Positions 47,649-60,209 are shown, numbered from the stretch's first letter. The stretch: DNA of 64,000 nucleotides from Hormiphora californensis (GCA_020137815.1 CM035354.1:7917487-7981486); one strand, 5' to 3'. Made by a program: numbers and translations. Notes: generated by a model from the letters alone, not told the origin.

Positions 47649-48261
47649 GTTGTGGATCTAAAAACAATAATACTGATACATTTTGACACCGTACACAACT
47701 CGATTCATTTACTATCCCTACCTCGATTCCCTATCACCCCCCCCCCCCCCCCGGTAGACCCTAAAAAAGAACTCAAGGCACACAAAGTGAATTACTCAAG
47801 TAGGGGGGCGGATCGGAGCTAAACATTTAAGAGCACTTCCAGGTGTTTAAAAAAAGAGATAATGCAGTGACAATAGCGGTCAGTTGAAGCTTTGGAGCCC
47901 AGGTGTTATGTAAAGGGGTAAGAAAAACGCTAGGAGGAGTAATTTAGAGGGAATTAAATACGGCTGTATTTTTCTAGTTATAATACACCTGATCGGATCT
48001 CTCGCTCTATCTATCTCCCTATTTCTATCATTCTTCCCCTCTATCTTTCTCGCCCTATCTCTCTGTCTCCGTCTCCGTCTCCGTCTCCGTCTCCGTCTCC
48101 GTCTCCGTCTCTGTCTCTGTCTCTATCTCTGTCTCTGTCTCTCTGCCTCTCTGTCTCTCTGTCTCTCTGTCTCTCTCTCTTTCTCTTCATTTCTATCTCA
48201 ACTTCTCGATGTCGTTACATGGGCATGATCTCAGCAACACGTATGTCGTATTCGAACTGAC
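47649..48261. repeat. C-run and (GTCTCC)n tract
   Basis: A run of about 14 C near 47739, then CT-rich sequence with six to seven tandem CGTCTC hexamers grading into GTCTCT repeats (about 48061-48185). No gene. Confidence 0.75.
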
Positions 48262-48370
48262 CTGTTGAAAATGCGTGGGCGTCTCTTGGCCGGTATTGCA
48301 GACACACCAGGCTTACAAAGAGGTGTACATGCAAGTATACCATCACGTCCACCAGGATATTGTATAACAC
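48262..48370 (-). CDS. Possible orphan exon, membrane-like
   Basis: Between an acceptor TTATTCAG and a donor ACAG|GTCAGT on the minus strand is a 109-nt open segment reading VLYNILVDVMVYLHVHLFVS then LVCLQYRPRDAHAFST. The first 25 residues could be a transmembrane helix. Its end phase (+1) does not fit the receptor D start codon downstream. I recognise no family. It may be an exon of a minus-strand gene whose other parts I could not find, or chance. Confidence 0.3.
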
Positions 48371-48803
48371 CTGAATAATATATTAATAATATACAATTGA
48401 AAATTTTTCGGTGAAATTTGGAAATATGGTTAAAAGCTGTGGTGAATTATAGTACTTGTTAGGTCCCCCTGCCTTATCTTATACCCCCTAAAGTGGGGCT
48501 ATGGTTGGATACTGGATACACTTGTAACCAGCTGTTGCCAAGTTAGACTGTTATTTTATAAAATAAAAGAGTTTGTACAAAACAAACCAGCTGTATATTT
48601 CTTGAATAAACTTATCAGGCTAAGTAGTCCAGGATGAATTATGCCTTGTTGAGAAGGAAACTCAATAACCGCATCATGTGCTATATAACTGTTGAGTACT
48701 TAACAACTAGATAAAGTATGAGATTAAAGGACCTCCTTCGTGGATTTTTAGTTGGTTTCCTAGTGCAGTAGCACCCCCCCCCTATGAGGCAGCTGGACTA
48801 TAA

Positions 48804-48984
48804 CACGGTCGCTTGTAGTGGGAAAACGGTAATGGAAAACTGAGATACAGTAAGACGACGCACAACCGTGGCCAATCAGGGCGCTAGTACGTGCTGAACA
48901 AATGCACTTTTTGCCGCACGTTATGCAACGTGCGCGTCTCCTTACTGTATTTCTATTACGGTAATACGACTACAAGCAGCACTG
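48804..48984. mobile_element. CACTA-like MITE, copy 2
   Basis: The ends CACGGTCGCTTGTAGT and ACTACAAGCAGCACTG are imperfect inverted repeats, with TAA duplicated on both sides (48801-48803, 48985-48987). Internal sequence (GGGAAAACGGTAATGGAAAA, GTGCTGA) matches the copies at 43788 (inverted) and 49484. Confidence 0.88.
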
Positions 48985-49483
48985 TAATGGTAGGATCTAT
49001 ATGCTGCTGACATTCAAGACACGTACGTCATGCTACCAGCTCCTAATGAGGCAGCTGCTCTTTATGTCGCTGGTGTGTGCTAATGTGAACTAATGCACCC
49101 ATGATATTTGTTGAGTAATCTGCTCCCCTAACTCAGCAACCTTGGAGGAACTCTCTCAATCACCAAACTGCCCAGGTTCACCAACTTGTTATAATAGTTT
49201 CACAATCATTTACTGATCACTGTTCACACACTTTTCAATTTGGGTTCGACTTCCCCTCTTTTATTTTATTTCCATACTTCGTGGTTGGTGGTGCCCTCAC
49301 CTCTCTACAACTCAGCCCGTTTCGCGGAATTCGTTTTACCGTGGGAGTTTTAAGGCTAGGGTTACTGCGTCACCAAAATTCGTGGGGGGTTGAATCCCGG
49401 TTGAATTTCTTCTAACGCCTAACCTCTTAATCTTTTTTGGCATTTGTACCGCAAATCTAGAAGGTTTATAAGTGTGAGACTTA

Positions 49484-49663
49484 CACGGTCGCTTGTAGTG
49501 GGAAAACGGTAATGGAAAACGAAGATACAGTAAGACGACGTGCAACCGTGACCAATCAGGGCGCTAGTACGTGCTGACACATGAACTTTTTGCCGCGCGT
49601 TATGCACCGTGCGTGTCTCATTACTGTATTTCCATTACGTTAATACGACTACAAGCAGCACTG
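49484..49663. mobile_element. CACTA-like MITE, copy 3
   Basis: 180 bp, close to copy 2 in sequence and orientation and ~500 bp from it. The flanks are TTA on the left and TAA on the right, so the 3-bp duplication is mutated or imperfect. Confidence 0.85.
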
Positions 49664-49917
49664 TAAGAAGAACTATAACCTTACCCCCCCCCCCTCATTG
49701 TAAGCTATCTCTAGCTAACTAATATGAAATATCTGTTATGTTAGATATAGCTAACCATTTATACACACGCCTAATTCTAACGAGCACACCTGCCAAGTCT
49801 TAATATTGATCAGCCTGCTTGACACAGGCATTTATCAAGTAACGGATCCTGGCATATTATTTAGATTGATCAATTTGACCAAAAGCGAATTTGATATTGA
49901 AACCTCCATGGATGTAC

Positions 49918-50755
49918 TGTGTGCTATTTTTCCCAACTCATAAATCAAATCCAAATTTCACATAGGTTACCCCTAGAATGAGTTCCTACGATCATTCTAA
50001 AACATTTGGTAAAAAAATTTTAGTCCTACCCTGGCCCAATTACGTGGGCCGATGTATGCCCATATATGGGCATATTCATATCAAAAAATGTTTTTTTGGG
50101 GTGTTATTTCGAAAAAACCACACATATGAATCGCCTCATGAGACTCAGTACAACCATTTTTTCCAGTCTGCACCTTCAGAACTCCATTTTATAATCAAAA
50201 TTTTTTTTGTTTCATCTTTTTTTCTTGCACATTTTCCTACTTTGCAGTATTAGTGGAGACGAATTTTAACTTTTTAAGATTTTATTTGTCAGAATGCAAA
50301 TTCCGGTTGTAACCGACTAATTTTGATCTGCTGAACACGATCCCGTTCATGAAAAAGCTCTCAAAATAGAAGAAAATGACCAAAATGAACATTTTTAGTC
50401 AAAAATGAACATTTTTGGTCCAAAATGAACATTTTTGGTCCAAAATGAACATTTTCAGGTCAAAAATGAACTTTGGCTAACTTTCATGATACACATCCAT
50501 TCTGATCGGTATCAAACCGCTGAACACGACCCTGTCTATAAAAAGCTGATATAAAGAACATGCCAAACACTGGTGTAAACACACATATTTACCTTTTTTC
50601 GGTAAAAAAGTAAACTTTTTTAATCGCCTGGCCCACGTAATTGACATACACTACCCCAATTCCGTTTTCAGGATTTAGTAGACAATTGTCCATAGTTTCA
50701 TATCTACCCTTAACTTATTGGCCAAGTCGACAAAATTTTCACTTAGCACACCCTA
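49918..50755. mobile_element. ~0.84 kb MITE, family X copy 1
   Basis: Ends TGTGTGCTATTTTT and TTAGCACACCCTA, with ATGTAC on both flanks (49912-49917, 50756-50761). The interior has the palindrome ATGCCCATATATGGGCAT, CCTACGATCATTCTAAAAC, and tandem AAAATGAACATTTTTGGTCC units. Copy 2 at 51592-52423 is inverted. No ORF of note. Confidence 0.8.
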
Positions 50756-51591
50756 ATGTACAACCACCTAGTCTAGACTGCATGAGATAAGACCATCCAG
50801 TCTTGTCTAGTCAAGTTGCTAGTCAAATAGTCAAATATGTGCCCATGCATGATATATAAGGTAGACTTCAACTTGTCATATATATTCGTAGATCCTAGGT
50901 TACTGAATACCTACTCAACTCTAACCTCAATGTTGCGCAATGTGGCGGCGTGGTGTGCAATTTAGTGCTACTAAAACACAAGGATTTGCTCTATACTGTT
51001 TGTCTGATATATAAATGATTTTGTGTCCCGCATGCTGCTACAGCGAATCTAGTCATGGTTTCCTTTCTTAATAGATTCACACGGCAGGGAAATTCAGTGT
51101 TATGTTAGAACACAATGCAATAAATATTGTTTTCCATTAGGCTTTGCATTATAATGCTGCATTATCACGATATGCAATAGACCGCGAGAAACATCGAGAA
51201 TAAATGCACTATGTCACATTTCCCTGCCTCCGAGAATTAGAAAATACTAAATTGGTCATGTGACCACTTGAGGTATTAACCGGCAAAATACCGCGAGAGA
51301 ATCGTGGAGAACAATCCATGGATGCCACAACTCTTTGTGGTTTAACTATTATACCAATCATACACGCAGCGGGCATCGTAAGATACCACACGAAGCGATA
51401 CAATCATGTTGATACAATCACCATCTTATTGTGCAGTTATACATATAGCTGCCTTCTCCTTGCAATTTGCATTGCATATATCCAGAGTAAGTGAGTATAA
51501 ACAACATGTCTCTCCAGCTCAGTCCACCCACTCAATATGGTGATATTGTTTGATGAATGATAAAGTAATCAAGGGACAGGGGGCCGTGCAT
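50756..51591. other. Spacer between two family X elements
   Basis: Noncoding DNA between the inverted pair of elements. It holds a ~146-bp element at 51083-51228 with ends GGCAGGGAAAT / ATTTCCCTGCC, whose first bases and AATGCAATAA motif recall the inner edge of the foldback at 38271-40981. Confidence 0.6.
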
Positions 51592-52423
51592 TAGGGTGTG
51601 CTATTTCAAATTTTTTTCGACTAGGCCATTCAGTATCTAGCTAATGTGAAACTATGGACCATTCTCTATCACATCAGCAAAACAGAATCGAGATAGTGTT
51701 TGTCAGTTACGTTGGCATCGCGATTTAAAAAGTGTAGTTTTTAACCGAAAAATGGTAAAAACAGGGAAATATGTGTGGTTTTCACCAGTTTTTGACATGT
51801 TCTTGATATCAACTTTTTATGTTCAGGATCGTGTTCAGCACCTCGAAACTGACAAGAATTGATATGCATCATTAAATGATGCTAAAGTTCATTTTTGACC
51901 TAAAAATGTTCATTTTTGACAAAAAATATTCATTTTTGACAAAAAATATTCATTTTGGACATGTTCTTAGATTTTGAGAGCTTTTTCATGAACGGGATCG
52001 TGTTCCGCAGGCCAAAATTAGTCGATTACAACCGAAATTTGCTTTCCACCAAGAAAAAACTAAAAAAAATTAAAATTCGTCCCCACGATTCTGCAAGTTG
52101 GTAAAATTAGCAAGAAAAAAAGGGAGAAAAATTTTTATTTTTGTTCATAAAGTGGATATCTGAAGACTCAAACTGAAAGTTACAGTTGTATAAGTTGTCA
52201 CGAGACGATTTATGTTTGTGTTTTGTTCGAAATCACGCCCTAAAACAGACTTTTTGAAATGAATATGCCCATATATGGGCATAGCTCGTGCCAACGTAAT
52301 TGGGCCATGGTAGAGCCAAAACTTTGTGATAAAATGTTTTAGAATGATCGTAGGAGCTCATTTAACCCGATACCAAGTGAAATTTTGAATTAAATTAACC
52401 ATTTGAAAAAATAGCACACCCTA
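51592..52423. mobile_element. 832-bp element, family X copy 2, 8-bp TSD
   Basis: CCGTGCAT is duplicated at 51584-51591 and 52424-52431. The termini TAGGGTGTGCTATTT / AAATAGCACACCCTA are a perfect 15-bp inverted repeat. The interior is the inverse of 49918-50755, with GAACGGGATCGTGTTC and ATTCATTTTTGAC units. The 8-bp duplication points to hAT or another 8-bp-TSD superfamily. No transposase. Confidence 0.9.
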
Positions 52424-54477
52424 CCGTGCATTCATAGAGGTCACGCGGCGTTGTATTTGCTCGTGACAATTTGAGAGTGAGAGAGAGAGAGAAAGAAACC
52501 TAACCGTTGGAGCTTCATTTATTTTAGAAAACAATAATGACTCTGTTTGATACACTCTAATATGCATGGTTCAGCCTGGCTCTAAAGGGTTGGGGAGGGT
52601 AGCTGCACGCTACAGCTGTAATTAAACTCGCTAGATGAACCTGAATTGTCTCAAATGGAGGTCTACTATTCGTTCCCCTTTGTTCTATCCCAGCTCCTTC
52701 TAGATCTAACTTTAATTGTACCTCCCTAAACTGTTTGAATTGCCTAATTTGAACTTTCCTAGGTTTCTTGGCTTCAAAATCTATATCTGTATAATACGCG
52801 AAGGAGGTTTGAAGGAGATCTATCTATGTAGGTTACATATCATCAACACGACAACACACACACCATCGCGTTGTTCTGAAATCGGGGCTAATTGCAGCTT
52901 GTATTCTATCTCCTTCACTATTATAGTATATAGTATGCTAGATATATTCATAATGGGCGATTGCTCTCCTCTCGCTGAGTATTATAACACCGAACCATTC
53001 TACAGAAGTCAGAACTAATGTTTATTGTGCACCAATTTATTGTGTCTCTTATCGTATATGAATTGGGTGCGTGACGCGTGTATTAGTGGTTCAAACATGA
53101 AAGTTTTCAGTTTCACTGCTGAATGATAAGAGTAGTGTAGTGATAAGATTAGTGCAGTGGTCGTACTTAAATATAGTGAATGGGATAAGTTGTCAATTTG
53201 TCAAGATCAGCCACTCTCATTTTAAGGATAGAATAATATTCAATATAGAAAGATGGAATGTAGATAGAACACTTGAATGTATTTCCTATAGTGTGCACAC
53301 AGTCAATGTATGATATGATCTTCGTGTCTTTGCAGTGAACAATATAGGCTGGGAATTATTTGCACTATTTATCCATAGTTCCGTGTCTTCAGGGGTTCAT
53401 GTGTAGTCTAACCGATCCTAATTGCCTAATCATGAGAATATATTGGAGAAGCTGAGGAAACATTGTGAGGAGGTGATCCGATGCGGAGGCGATTACCCTA
53501 CCACCATTCATTAACTTTTTTATGTTCATTATATTTAATCAGATCCGTGTTTTATTTTCAAGTGTCAATCATTATGAATCACTCTAATATATGCGCACAG
53601 TGGATTGAAACTTCCGTTGTGTAAATGACTACATCATATTTCATAAAATTAGCTACTTGGTTTGATGAAGGATCAGCAGTTGCTACACCGCTGACGTGAC
53701 ATTACCCAATTGTTGAACAACGATCGAGTTACTATTTCAAATCCGAGATTTCTAAACCCTGTATGATAATTTTAGCAGACGTGCTAAAACGTTGTTATGT
53801 TGTAATCCTTCTTTACATTTGCGGGCGGGACACGCGAAATTGAGTCTAGCTAGGTAACTAAAACGATCATTCGGGTGATTGGCGATTGCCTACGGCAGGG
53901 AAAATAGCTGCTAAATGACATCACAAAGAGATGATCATACCTTCATGCAGCCCTGATGGTGATTGCAGTGGGGGATGTCTACATTGTGACACCAATATCT
54001 TTATGAAGTGGTATAATAATCCCACGGGGATCTCGTCCCCTACGCAGGAATTAGGTGATCACTTTGACTATCATTATGTCAGGATGTCATGGTCCTGTCA
54101 CACACCCCTCACGAGAGGGACCCACTTTCCACTTTTAAGGTGTGTTCTTTTTGGACGAGCTATCATCTCTAGCAGTCGTTTATATAATAGCTCTATCGAT
54201 TTCTTATTGATCTCTTTGTGTTGACTTCACTCCGGTTGGCATCCTATTAACCTGTCTTTATATCTCTCTTTCTTCTTTCAGCTGTGTTCCATTTTATTCG
54301 CTCCTTTCTTTTCTACCTCTAGTCTGCCAACTTGAATCTGACCACCCCGGTTCTAACTTCATACTCTCTCTCTCTCTCTACTCTCTCTCTTTCTCTCCCA
54401 ATCTGTCCTCTATCACTCTGGATATATCTGCACCGGGTGCTCCTCTAGGGTAGGGGAACACCTGCTGAGTGACAGAG

Positions 54478-54480
<3 letters not shown>
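52424..54480. other. Intergenic, no gene supported
   Basis: AT-rich sequence. 53710-53905 is a partial, diverged copy of the right end of the foldback element at 38271-41040 (TCGAGTTACTATTTCAAATC, GACGTGCTAAAACG, GGCAGGGAAAA). The open frame at 53931-54224 has no recognisable domain or conserved feature and I do not call it. Confidence 0.5.
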
Positions 54481-54544
<64 letters not shown>

Positions 54545-54565
54545 AGAGCGAGAGAGAAAGAGCGA

Positions 54566-54598
<33 letters not shown>

Positions 54599-54602
54599 GA
54601 GA
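54481..54602. repeat. (GA)n tract
   Basis: GA repeat with AGAAGA, GCGAG and GATAGA interruptions, preceded by CT repeats near 54366-54400. Confidence 0.9.
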
Positions 54603-56559
54603 TTAGATAGACGAGCTCAGAGTATAAGCAGCTACCATCGCTAGCTATGCGCGCTCTAGATCATAGCGCCGACGATCGAGAGAGATTAATGTCCCCCGGT
54701 ATCCATCCCAACCCCTTGTTGATATGTGCGTGTACAAATGGTGTGCTGACCGATCGCTTCAGAAGTATATGTTGCAATATTATAATAGGATCTATACCCG
54801 ATCTATCCCCGATCTATCCCAACACCAATGAATATATTGATTGCCAGGGGGGCTCAGGGCCACTTGTCTTTAGTATTTTAATTAGAACTCGTGCGCCACG
54901 CCTCCCCAAAATTACCCTGAGAGCACTGCTGCACCAGCCGGGGGGGGGGGGGGGGGGGCACTACCTCTAGCGAGTTCAGTAGTCCAAAGAACCAATTAAT
55001 TAGTTTGGGAGATGGTTCCACGGCGGGGTGTGTAGTAAGGGCCGGCACAATTTGTTAGAGTACTGGGATATGAAATTCTGCCTGCACTCTCTTATTTACC
55101 CTAAATACAGTCACAGAGGTGAACTATTTTCGTATCTTATTGCCACTCTTGTTGTATACTGAATTAAAGCTGTATTTCTCTCTGAATAGAGAAGCCTTTC
55201 TAGTCTCCAAAATCTCAATATCAGTTACATTTTTATCGAACAATTTTAATATTTACTACTGCACAGGTTTCACTTATGATGAATTACTTTTCTGCCTCCT
55301 TCGCATTAGCGACATGTCTCTCGCCAATCATCAAATAAGGGATCGCCTAATGATATTAAATATTACGCATCAACCTAGTGTGCAGCAAGGGTAATATTAG
55401 CTAGTATATAGGGTTTAGCGCTGTTTATTGTGATTAACTTTCTTTTCTTGACGTGTTACACAAGAAAAGATTGATAGCTGGGGTTCTATTACTTTTGTAC
55501 CTCTTTTGACTTTTCGGGAGACAATTAATATTCGATGATTGGCGAGAGACATGTCACTAATGTCACTAATGTCACTAATGTCACTTTCTTTTCTTGACGT
55601 GTTACACAAGAAAAGATTGATAGCTGGGGTTCTATTACTTTTGTATCTCTTTTGACTTTTGCGGGAGACAATTAATATGATCTCTATCATATTGCAGAAG
55701 CTATATAATCTGTACTAACTAGGGGGAACTTAACTGGTTTCTTTGAGTGATATAAATATCGCTCAAAGAAATCAGTTAATTATACTTCCCGAACTTTACG
55801 ACGCTGTGTTAAGCCCCTCCCCCCTGATCCTTCCACAGACCCCCTGATCCTTCCACAGACCCCCCTGATCCTTCCACAGACCCCTGATTCTTCCACAGAC
55901 CGTCCCCTTCTCGAAGTTCTCCCGGATTTGATTGTATCTCACGAGATTGAATTGAAGCTGTAATACCACCTATAAGTTGTAAGATGCGTGAGATTGAAGC
56001 GTTGTGCAGTACCGGCCCCAATCCCCATCATACCCATAACAACTCAACTCATATACTATGATCGCAAAAGGCAAGCTTCCCCTGTCCGACCTGAAGTTTG
56101 GGTGCACTATATAAACCATTGAAAGAATGTACCAAGTTTTATCATTTATTTAAAGACGCTTGATCAGGATCCTGTTCCATCGATGGAACAGGGTTGCAAA
56201 ACCTAACAACTTTTCCAGAGTGTTAAAACTCTCACCTGCGTCACGTCTGAGGAGGTTTTGAAATGGACTATATCATTAAATTATAAGATCTAGGGATTTT
56301 ATCTGCCAGTCACTATGTGCATTACTTTATATTATTAGCCTTACTTATATAATATCCTTGCTATAGCATGCTACGGTCATTCCCACCTTTATTCTCTTTC
56401 TTGGGCTGCACGGCCGGGATACTTACCAGCTCAGTATTAACTTCATTTAGAATATAATAATGGAGGAGTTTAGCCTCTATAGAGAATGATATAGTTGGTC
56501 ATGTCATGTGGGTCACTGGGTGACCTATAGCTTTATTACTATCAATATACTCACTTATA
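54603..56559. other. Intergenic with several local repeats
   Basis: A G-run of about 18 at 54941-54958. A ~100-bp direct repeat (about 55436-55530 and 55584-55680, TTTCTTTTCTTGACGTGTTA), separated by four ATGTCACTA-type units. A CCTGATCCTTCCACAGACCC minisatellite of four units at about 55820-55901. A perfect 22-bp palindrome CCTGTTCCATCG/CGATGGAACAGG at about 56170. No gene. Confidence 0.65.
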
Positions 56560-57315
56560 ACGGGTGACAACTAAAAATTGTCCCTAATTTAAAACGGCTG
56601 TAGAATTTTTCCCTTTTGAGATACAGCTTCGGGCCAGCGATAGAACGATTTTTCAGACAATTTTAAATCGGAGTAACATAACGGCGAAGACTAAAAAGTT
56701 CATTTTCATTGCGATATCGCATCATTTCCTCTTGCCCCACCATAGCATGAAGTACGTGAAATCTACACAATCTTCTAGCACCTCTAGCACCTGTTCTGTT
56801 TGAGATACAGCTTCGGGATGGCGATAGAATGATTTTTCAGACAATTTTGAACGAAATTAACTTTGTTTCAAACTCCGTTAATCTCAATTTCCTGATCAGA
56901 ATCTTCTGTAACAAAGCGGTGTTTACAGGTAATTTGAGAAATCGCCATTTCGACAATCTCTTGAAACATTAATGACGCGGAAAACCAACTTCCTAATGAG
57001 TTGAAATTTTCAAACTTGGCAGTTATGTTGGTTATGGCATGAACGACTAGACTTCCAATTTTGAGAATTCTATCTCATCGGGAAGGTCGTTTCTGATAAC
57101 ATAGAAATTTCAAATCTCCGTACTACATGCTTTGGAGGGACAAGAGGAAATGATGCGATATCGCAATGAAAATGAAATTTTTAGACTTTGCCGGTATGTT
57201 ATTCCGATTCAAAATTGTCTGAAAAATCGTTCTATCACTAGCCCGAAGCTGTATCTCAAAAGAAAAAATTTATACAGTCGTTTTGAATTAGGGACAATTT
57301 TTAGTTGTCACCCGT
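56560..57315. mobile_element. 756-bp mariner-type MITE with long inverted ends
   Basis: TA at 56558-56559 and 57316-57317 flanks the ends ACGGGTGACAACTAAAAATT and its reverse complement. The inverted arms extend to ~130 bp (CGGCTGTA, GATACAGCTTCGGG, CGATAGAACGATTTTTCAGA, then TAACATAACGG). A third internal copy of GATACAGCTTCGGG lies near 56802. This is the long form of the 132-bp element at 8637-8768. No transposase. Confidence 0.85.
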
Positions 57316-58834
57316 TATATCGCCCCCTTATTGAAGGAACCTTTATCACTCCCTCTGTCACCTTCACATCCCACACACAGCTCAGTAACTTCACGATGAA
57401 ACTTCTGACAGGGCAATATCGCTCATACCGCGGTACCCCTCGATACCATTGAGTCGGGGAAGTTTTATACCCCCAGCTAAATCGCAATATTATTTGTTGA
57501 GTAACCCTTACCCAACAAAACATAGTGACATGCTGTCATGCTGCTATTTGTGGTATAATGGGGGGATTTCAGGGGTGGTTTCATCACTAACTCTCGAGTC
57601 TCGAGTCTCTACTAGGAATCGTCGTACCACGCACAGTTTTGATAGTGTGACGTTGCGTTAGAAGCAGGCGCTATGTTTACGGCCTGTTATACTGGGAGCG
57701 TATTTCTAAATCACACAGAAACTTCTTGTTCTGTTCAAACCCGGGGCGCGGGGAGGGAGGGTCGAACAAGGCAAGAAACTATATTACGACTAGAAATCAC
57801 CAGTTTTAAGTTGTTATATCATTTGATAAAGTTTATTAGAATAACACTAATCCTAATTAAACTGTATCCTCTCCCCTAGCTGATCCCCACACTACAGTTC
57901 TCCAACTACAATTTCAAACATATTTATTCGGTTCTAATGAGCTCTTTATATACTTCCCCGATGTTGGGGAAACTATAATGTCAATTTGACACTTCCTTTA
58001 ACCAATATCTATATTTCTCTCTCTCTCCCTCTCTGTCAGCTCGGTTCTACTTCTAGTCCGACCAGCTTACCTCTATATGAAATATATCGATGTCCCTGAG
58101 CTTATTAGGAGACAGATTGTGCTTTCCCGATCGACACCACCACCACAGAATATTTCGTTCTTTCATTACTGTGATTGCGGGTAAAAGAGAATTGCCTTTC
58201 CTTGCCCGAAGAAACTATATTGCTTTAGCCATTTACTGAATACCACGTGAACCTCATGGCTTCTGTGTACTAACATAAGTGAAACTTTCACTTGCATATT
58301 CACATTATATTGGATCAGTCCTGGCCCTGAGTATTTGGGGAGACTTCACGCCGTTATAGAGGTCTGTTAAAACAAGGAATGAGATGTGCCTTTTAGAATA
58401 CTAGACTCATTGTAGTAAAAAGTTTCTAATAATGTAATGTATCACCTTCCCTCTTCAATTCAATGACCCTCAATTCCAAAACGTCTTCAAAGCACGCCTC
58501 ATTGGTGGCTTCAAGAACCTTCTTCTTCTCCCCTCTAACGTCATAACCACTCCCCAACATATGTTATGAGTTTGTCAAGATATATTCATTTGCCATACTC
58601 AAGTTTATTGAAATAACTACTGCGCCTTACGTCATAGATAGGTTTATTTGTCAAGCTAGACTGCAATTTTTATAAAATAAAATAAAAAGGGTTTGCACAA
58701 AACGAAGGTTTATAGCCACTATAATCGAAGCAGAATTTCATGCTGAGGAAGATGCTTGTATTTATTTTGTTCTAGGGTACGTTTCTGAAACCCATAAAAG
58801 CCAAAAAACCTAAAAAATTCTAAATTTAGGATTT
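57316..58834. other. Intergenic, no gene supported
   Basis: Unique AT-rich sequence with a short CT tract near 58016-58036. The small ORFs lack domains. Nothing else seen. Confidence 0.5.
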
Positions 58835-60209
58835 AAAGTTCATGTGTTGCCACGCTTGATATGAGTCTCATCTTCAATAGTTGATAGAAGTTTATGGACA
58901 ACTGAGACAATTATTTTATTCCAGGAAATAAATCACACGACGGTTTCGTCGAACATCGACATCATCAGGCTGCTAAAAATAAGGTCACATTAATTAATGT
59001 CTAATATCTAAAATACACGAAATAGGAACTATACAATATATACATCACACGCAAACTAGGAATCAGAAAATCAGATACTGTATCAGATAATAAATTGTTC
59101 GATCTTTTCTCCCTCTTCTCGTTTGTTAATGCTAGGTTTAAGAGATTTGATTAGGATCGCCTCCGTGACTTTTCGTCTGACTGGCTGGTCCAAGCCAGTT
59201 GCCAATATGTCAAACTCTAAATCAGGGGGTTCTCCATTGTGTTGTGATTGGTAGTGTGCTGCAAGTGCTTCGTTAGGGTAGATATTGGGCGATTTCGCTG
59301 CCAATCTGTGCTCCTTGAAACGCTCACGGCACGGTCTAGCCGTCTCACCCACATATATTTCATTACATAATTTATATGGTTGATAAGCTGTTGATGAATA
59401 ACGGGTACCCGGATCCTAGACAAATTTCCGAGCGCCGCCTTATGTCGATTTCCACATCTCGTGAGCACTCCACGATACTTAAACTTCCCTATATTAGTGA
59501 ATCATTTTCTGAGTTTGTAATTTCATTCATACGGTCACACACTCTTCCCATCCGAGTTGTGTTTACACCAGGTACCAAGTTGAGAAACCTGTTTTGCAAA
59601 TCGAGACCGCACGACAGAACACACTGTCATATTACTAACTGTCTTGTATGCCCCCTCATGACCCATCCCACTTTGGATTGTACTGTCAAGGGAGTGGTAT
59701 ACAAGATAGTGTGTAAATTATGTAATGAAATATATGTGGGTGAGACGGCTAGACCGTGCCGTGAGCGTTTCAAGGAGCACAGATTGGCAGCGAAATCGCC
59801 CAATATCTACCCTAACGAAGCACTTGCAGCACACTACCAATCACAACACAATGGAGAACCCCCTGATTTAGAGTTTGACATATTGGCAACTGGCTTGGAC
59901 CAGCCAGTCAGACGAAAAGTCACGGAGGCGATCCTAATCAAATCTCTTAAACCTAGCATTAACAAACGAGAAGAGGGAGAAAAGATCGAACAATTTATTA
60001 TCTGATACAGTATCTGATTTTCTGATTCCTAGTTTGCGTGTGATGTATATATTGTATAGTTCCTATTTCGTGTATTTTAGATATTAGACATTAATTAATG
60101 TGACCTTATTTTTAGCAGCCTGATGATGTCGATGTTCGACGAAACCGTCGTGTGATTTATTTCCTGGAATAAAATAATTGTCTCAGTTGTCCATAAACTT
60201 CTATCAACT
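58835..60209 (+). mobile_element. Penelope-like element, 5'-truncated, inverted-repeat form
   Basis: The 490-bp arm at 59715-60206 (end of the endonuclease ORF plus 3' UTR) is present as a seemingly exact reverse complement at 58884-59373. They flank a ~340-bp unique middle. AATTTAGGATTT lies on both sides (58823-58834 and 60210-60221), a likely target duplication. Penelope elements often insert with a partial inverted copy, which explains this structure. The identity of the arms implies a recent insertion. The reverse transcriptase is absent, so the copy cannot be autonomous. Confidence 0.88.
59376..60005 (+). CDS. Penelope-like GIY-YIG endonuclease domain
   Basis: This 209-codon frame is the C-terminal part of a Penelope-like polyprotein. 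It has LRNLFCKSRPHDRTHC, then an H-x-x-N-C-x-x-C zinc-like cluster, then the GIY-YIG core: VVYKIVCKLCNEIYVGET with the catalytic Arg in ARPCRERFKEH, an H-rich helix (AAHYQSQH), and a C-terminal E-A-I-L-I-K helix with KPSINKREEG. GIY-YIG nucleases nick target DNA for retrotransposition. The ATG at 59376 is only the first Met of a truncated frame. The last ~90 codons are repeated on the minus strand at 59083-59352. Stop TGA and an AT-rich 3' UTR follow. Confidence 0.85.
   Translation: MVDKLLMNNGYPDPRQISERRLMSISTSREHSTILKLPYISESFSEFVISFIRSHTLPIRVVFTPGTKLRNLFCKSRPHDRTHCHITNCLVCPLMTHPTLDCTVKGVVYKIVCKLCNEIYVGETARPCRERFKEHRLAAKSPNIYPNEALAAHYQSQHNGEPPDLEFDILATGLDQPVRRKVTEAILIKSLKPSINKREEGEKIEQFII

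Larger units (their letters stand above)
48371..49917. other. Intergenic with two MITEs
   Basis: AT-rich noncoding DNA carrying the MITE copies at 48804-48984 and 49484-49663, which are described separately. No gene seen. Confidence 0.55.

Noticed and set aside
53931-54224. 97-codon plus-strand ORF with several cysteines
   Set aside because: No repeatable cysteine pattern of a known domain, and no splice sites or neighbours that support it.
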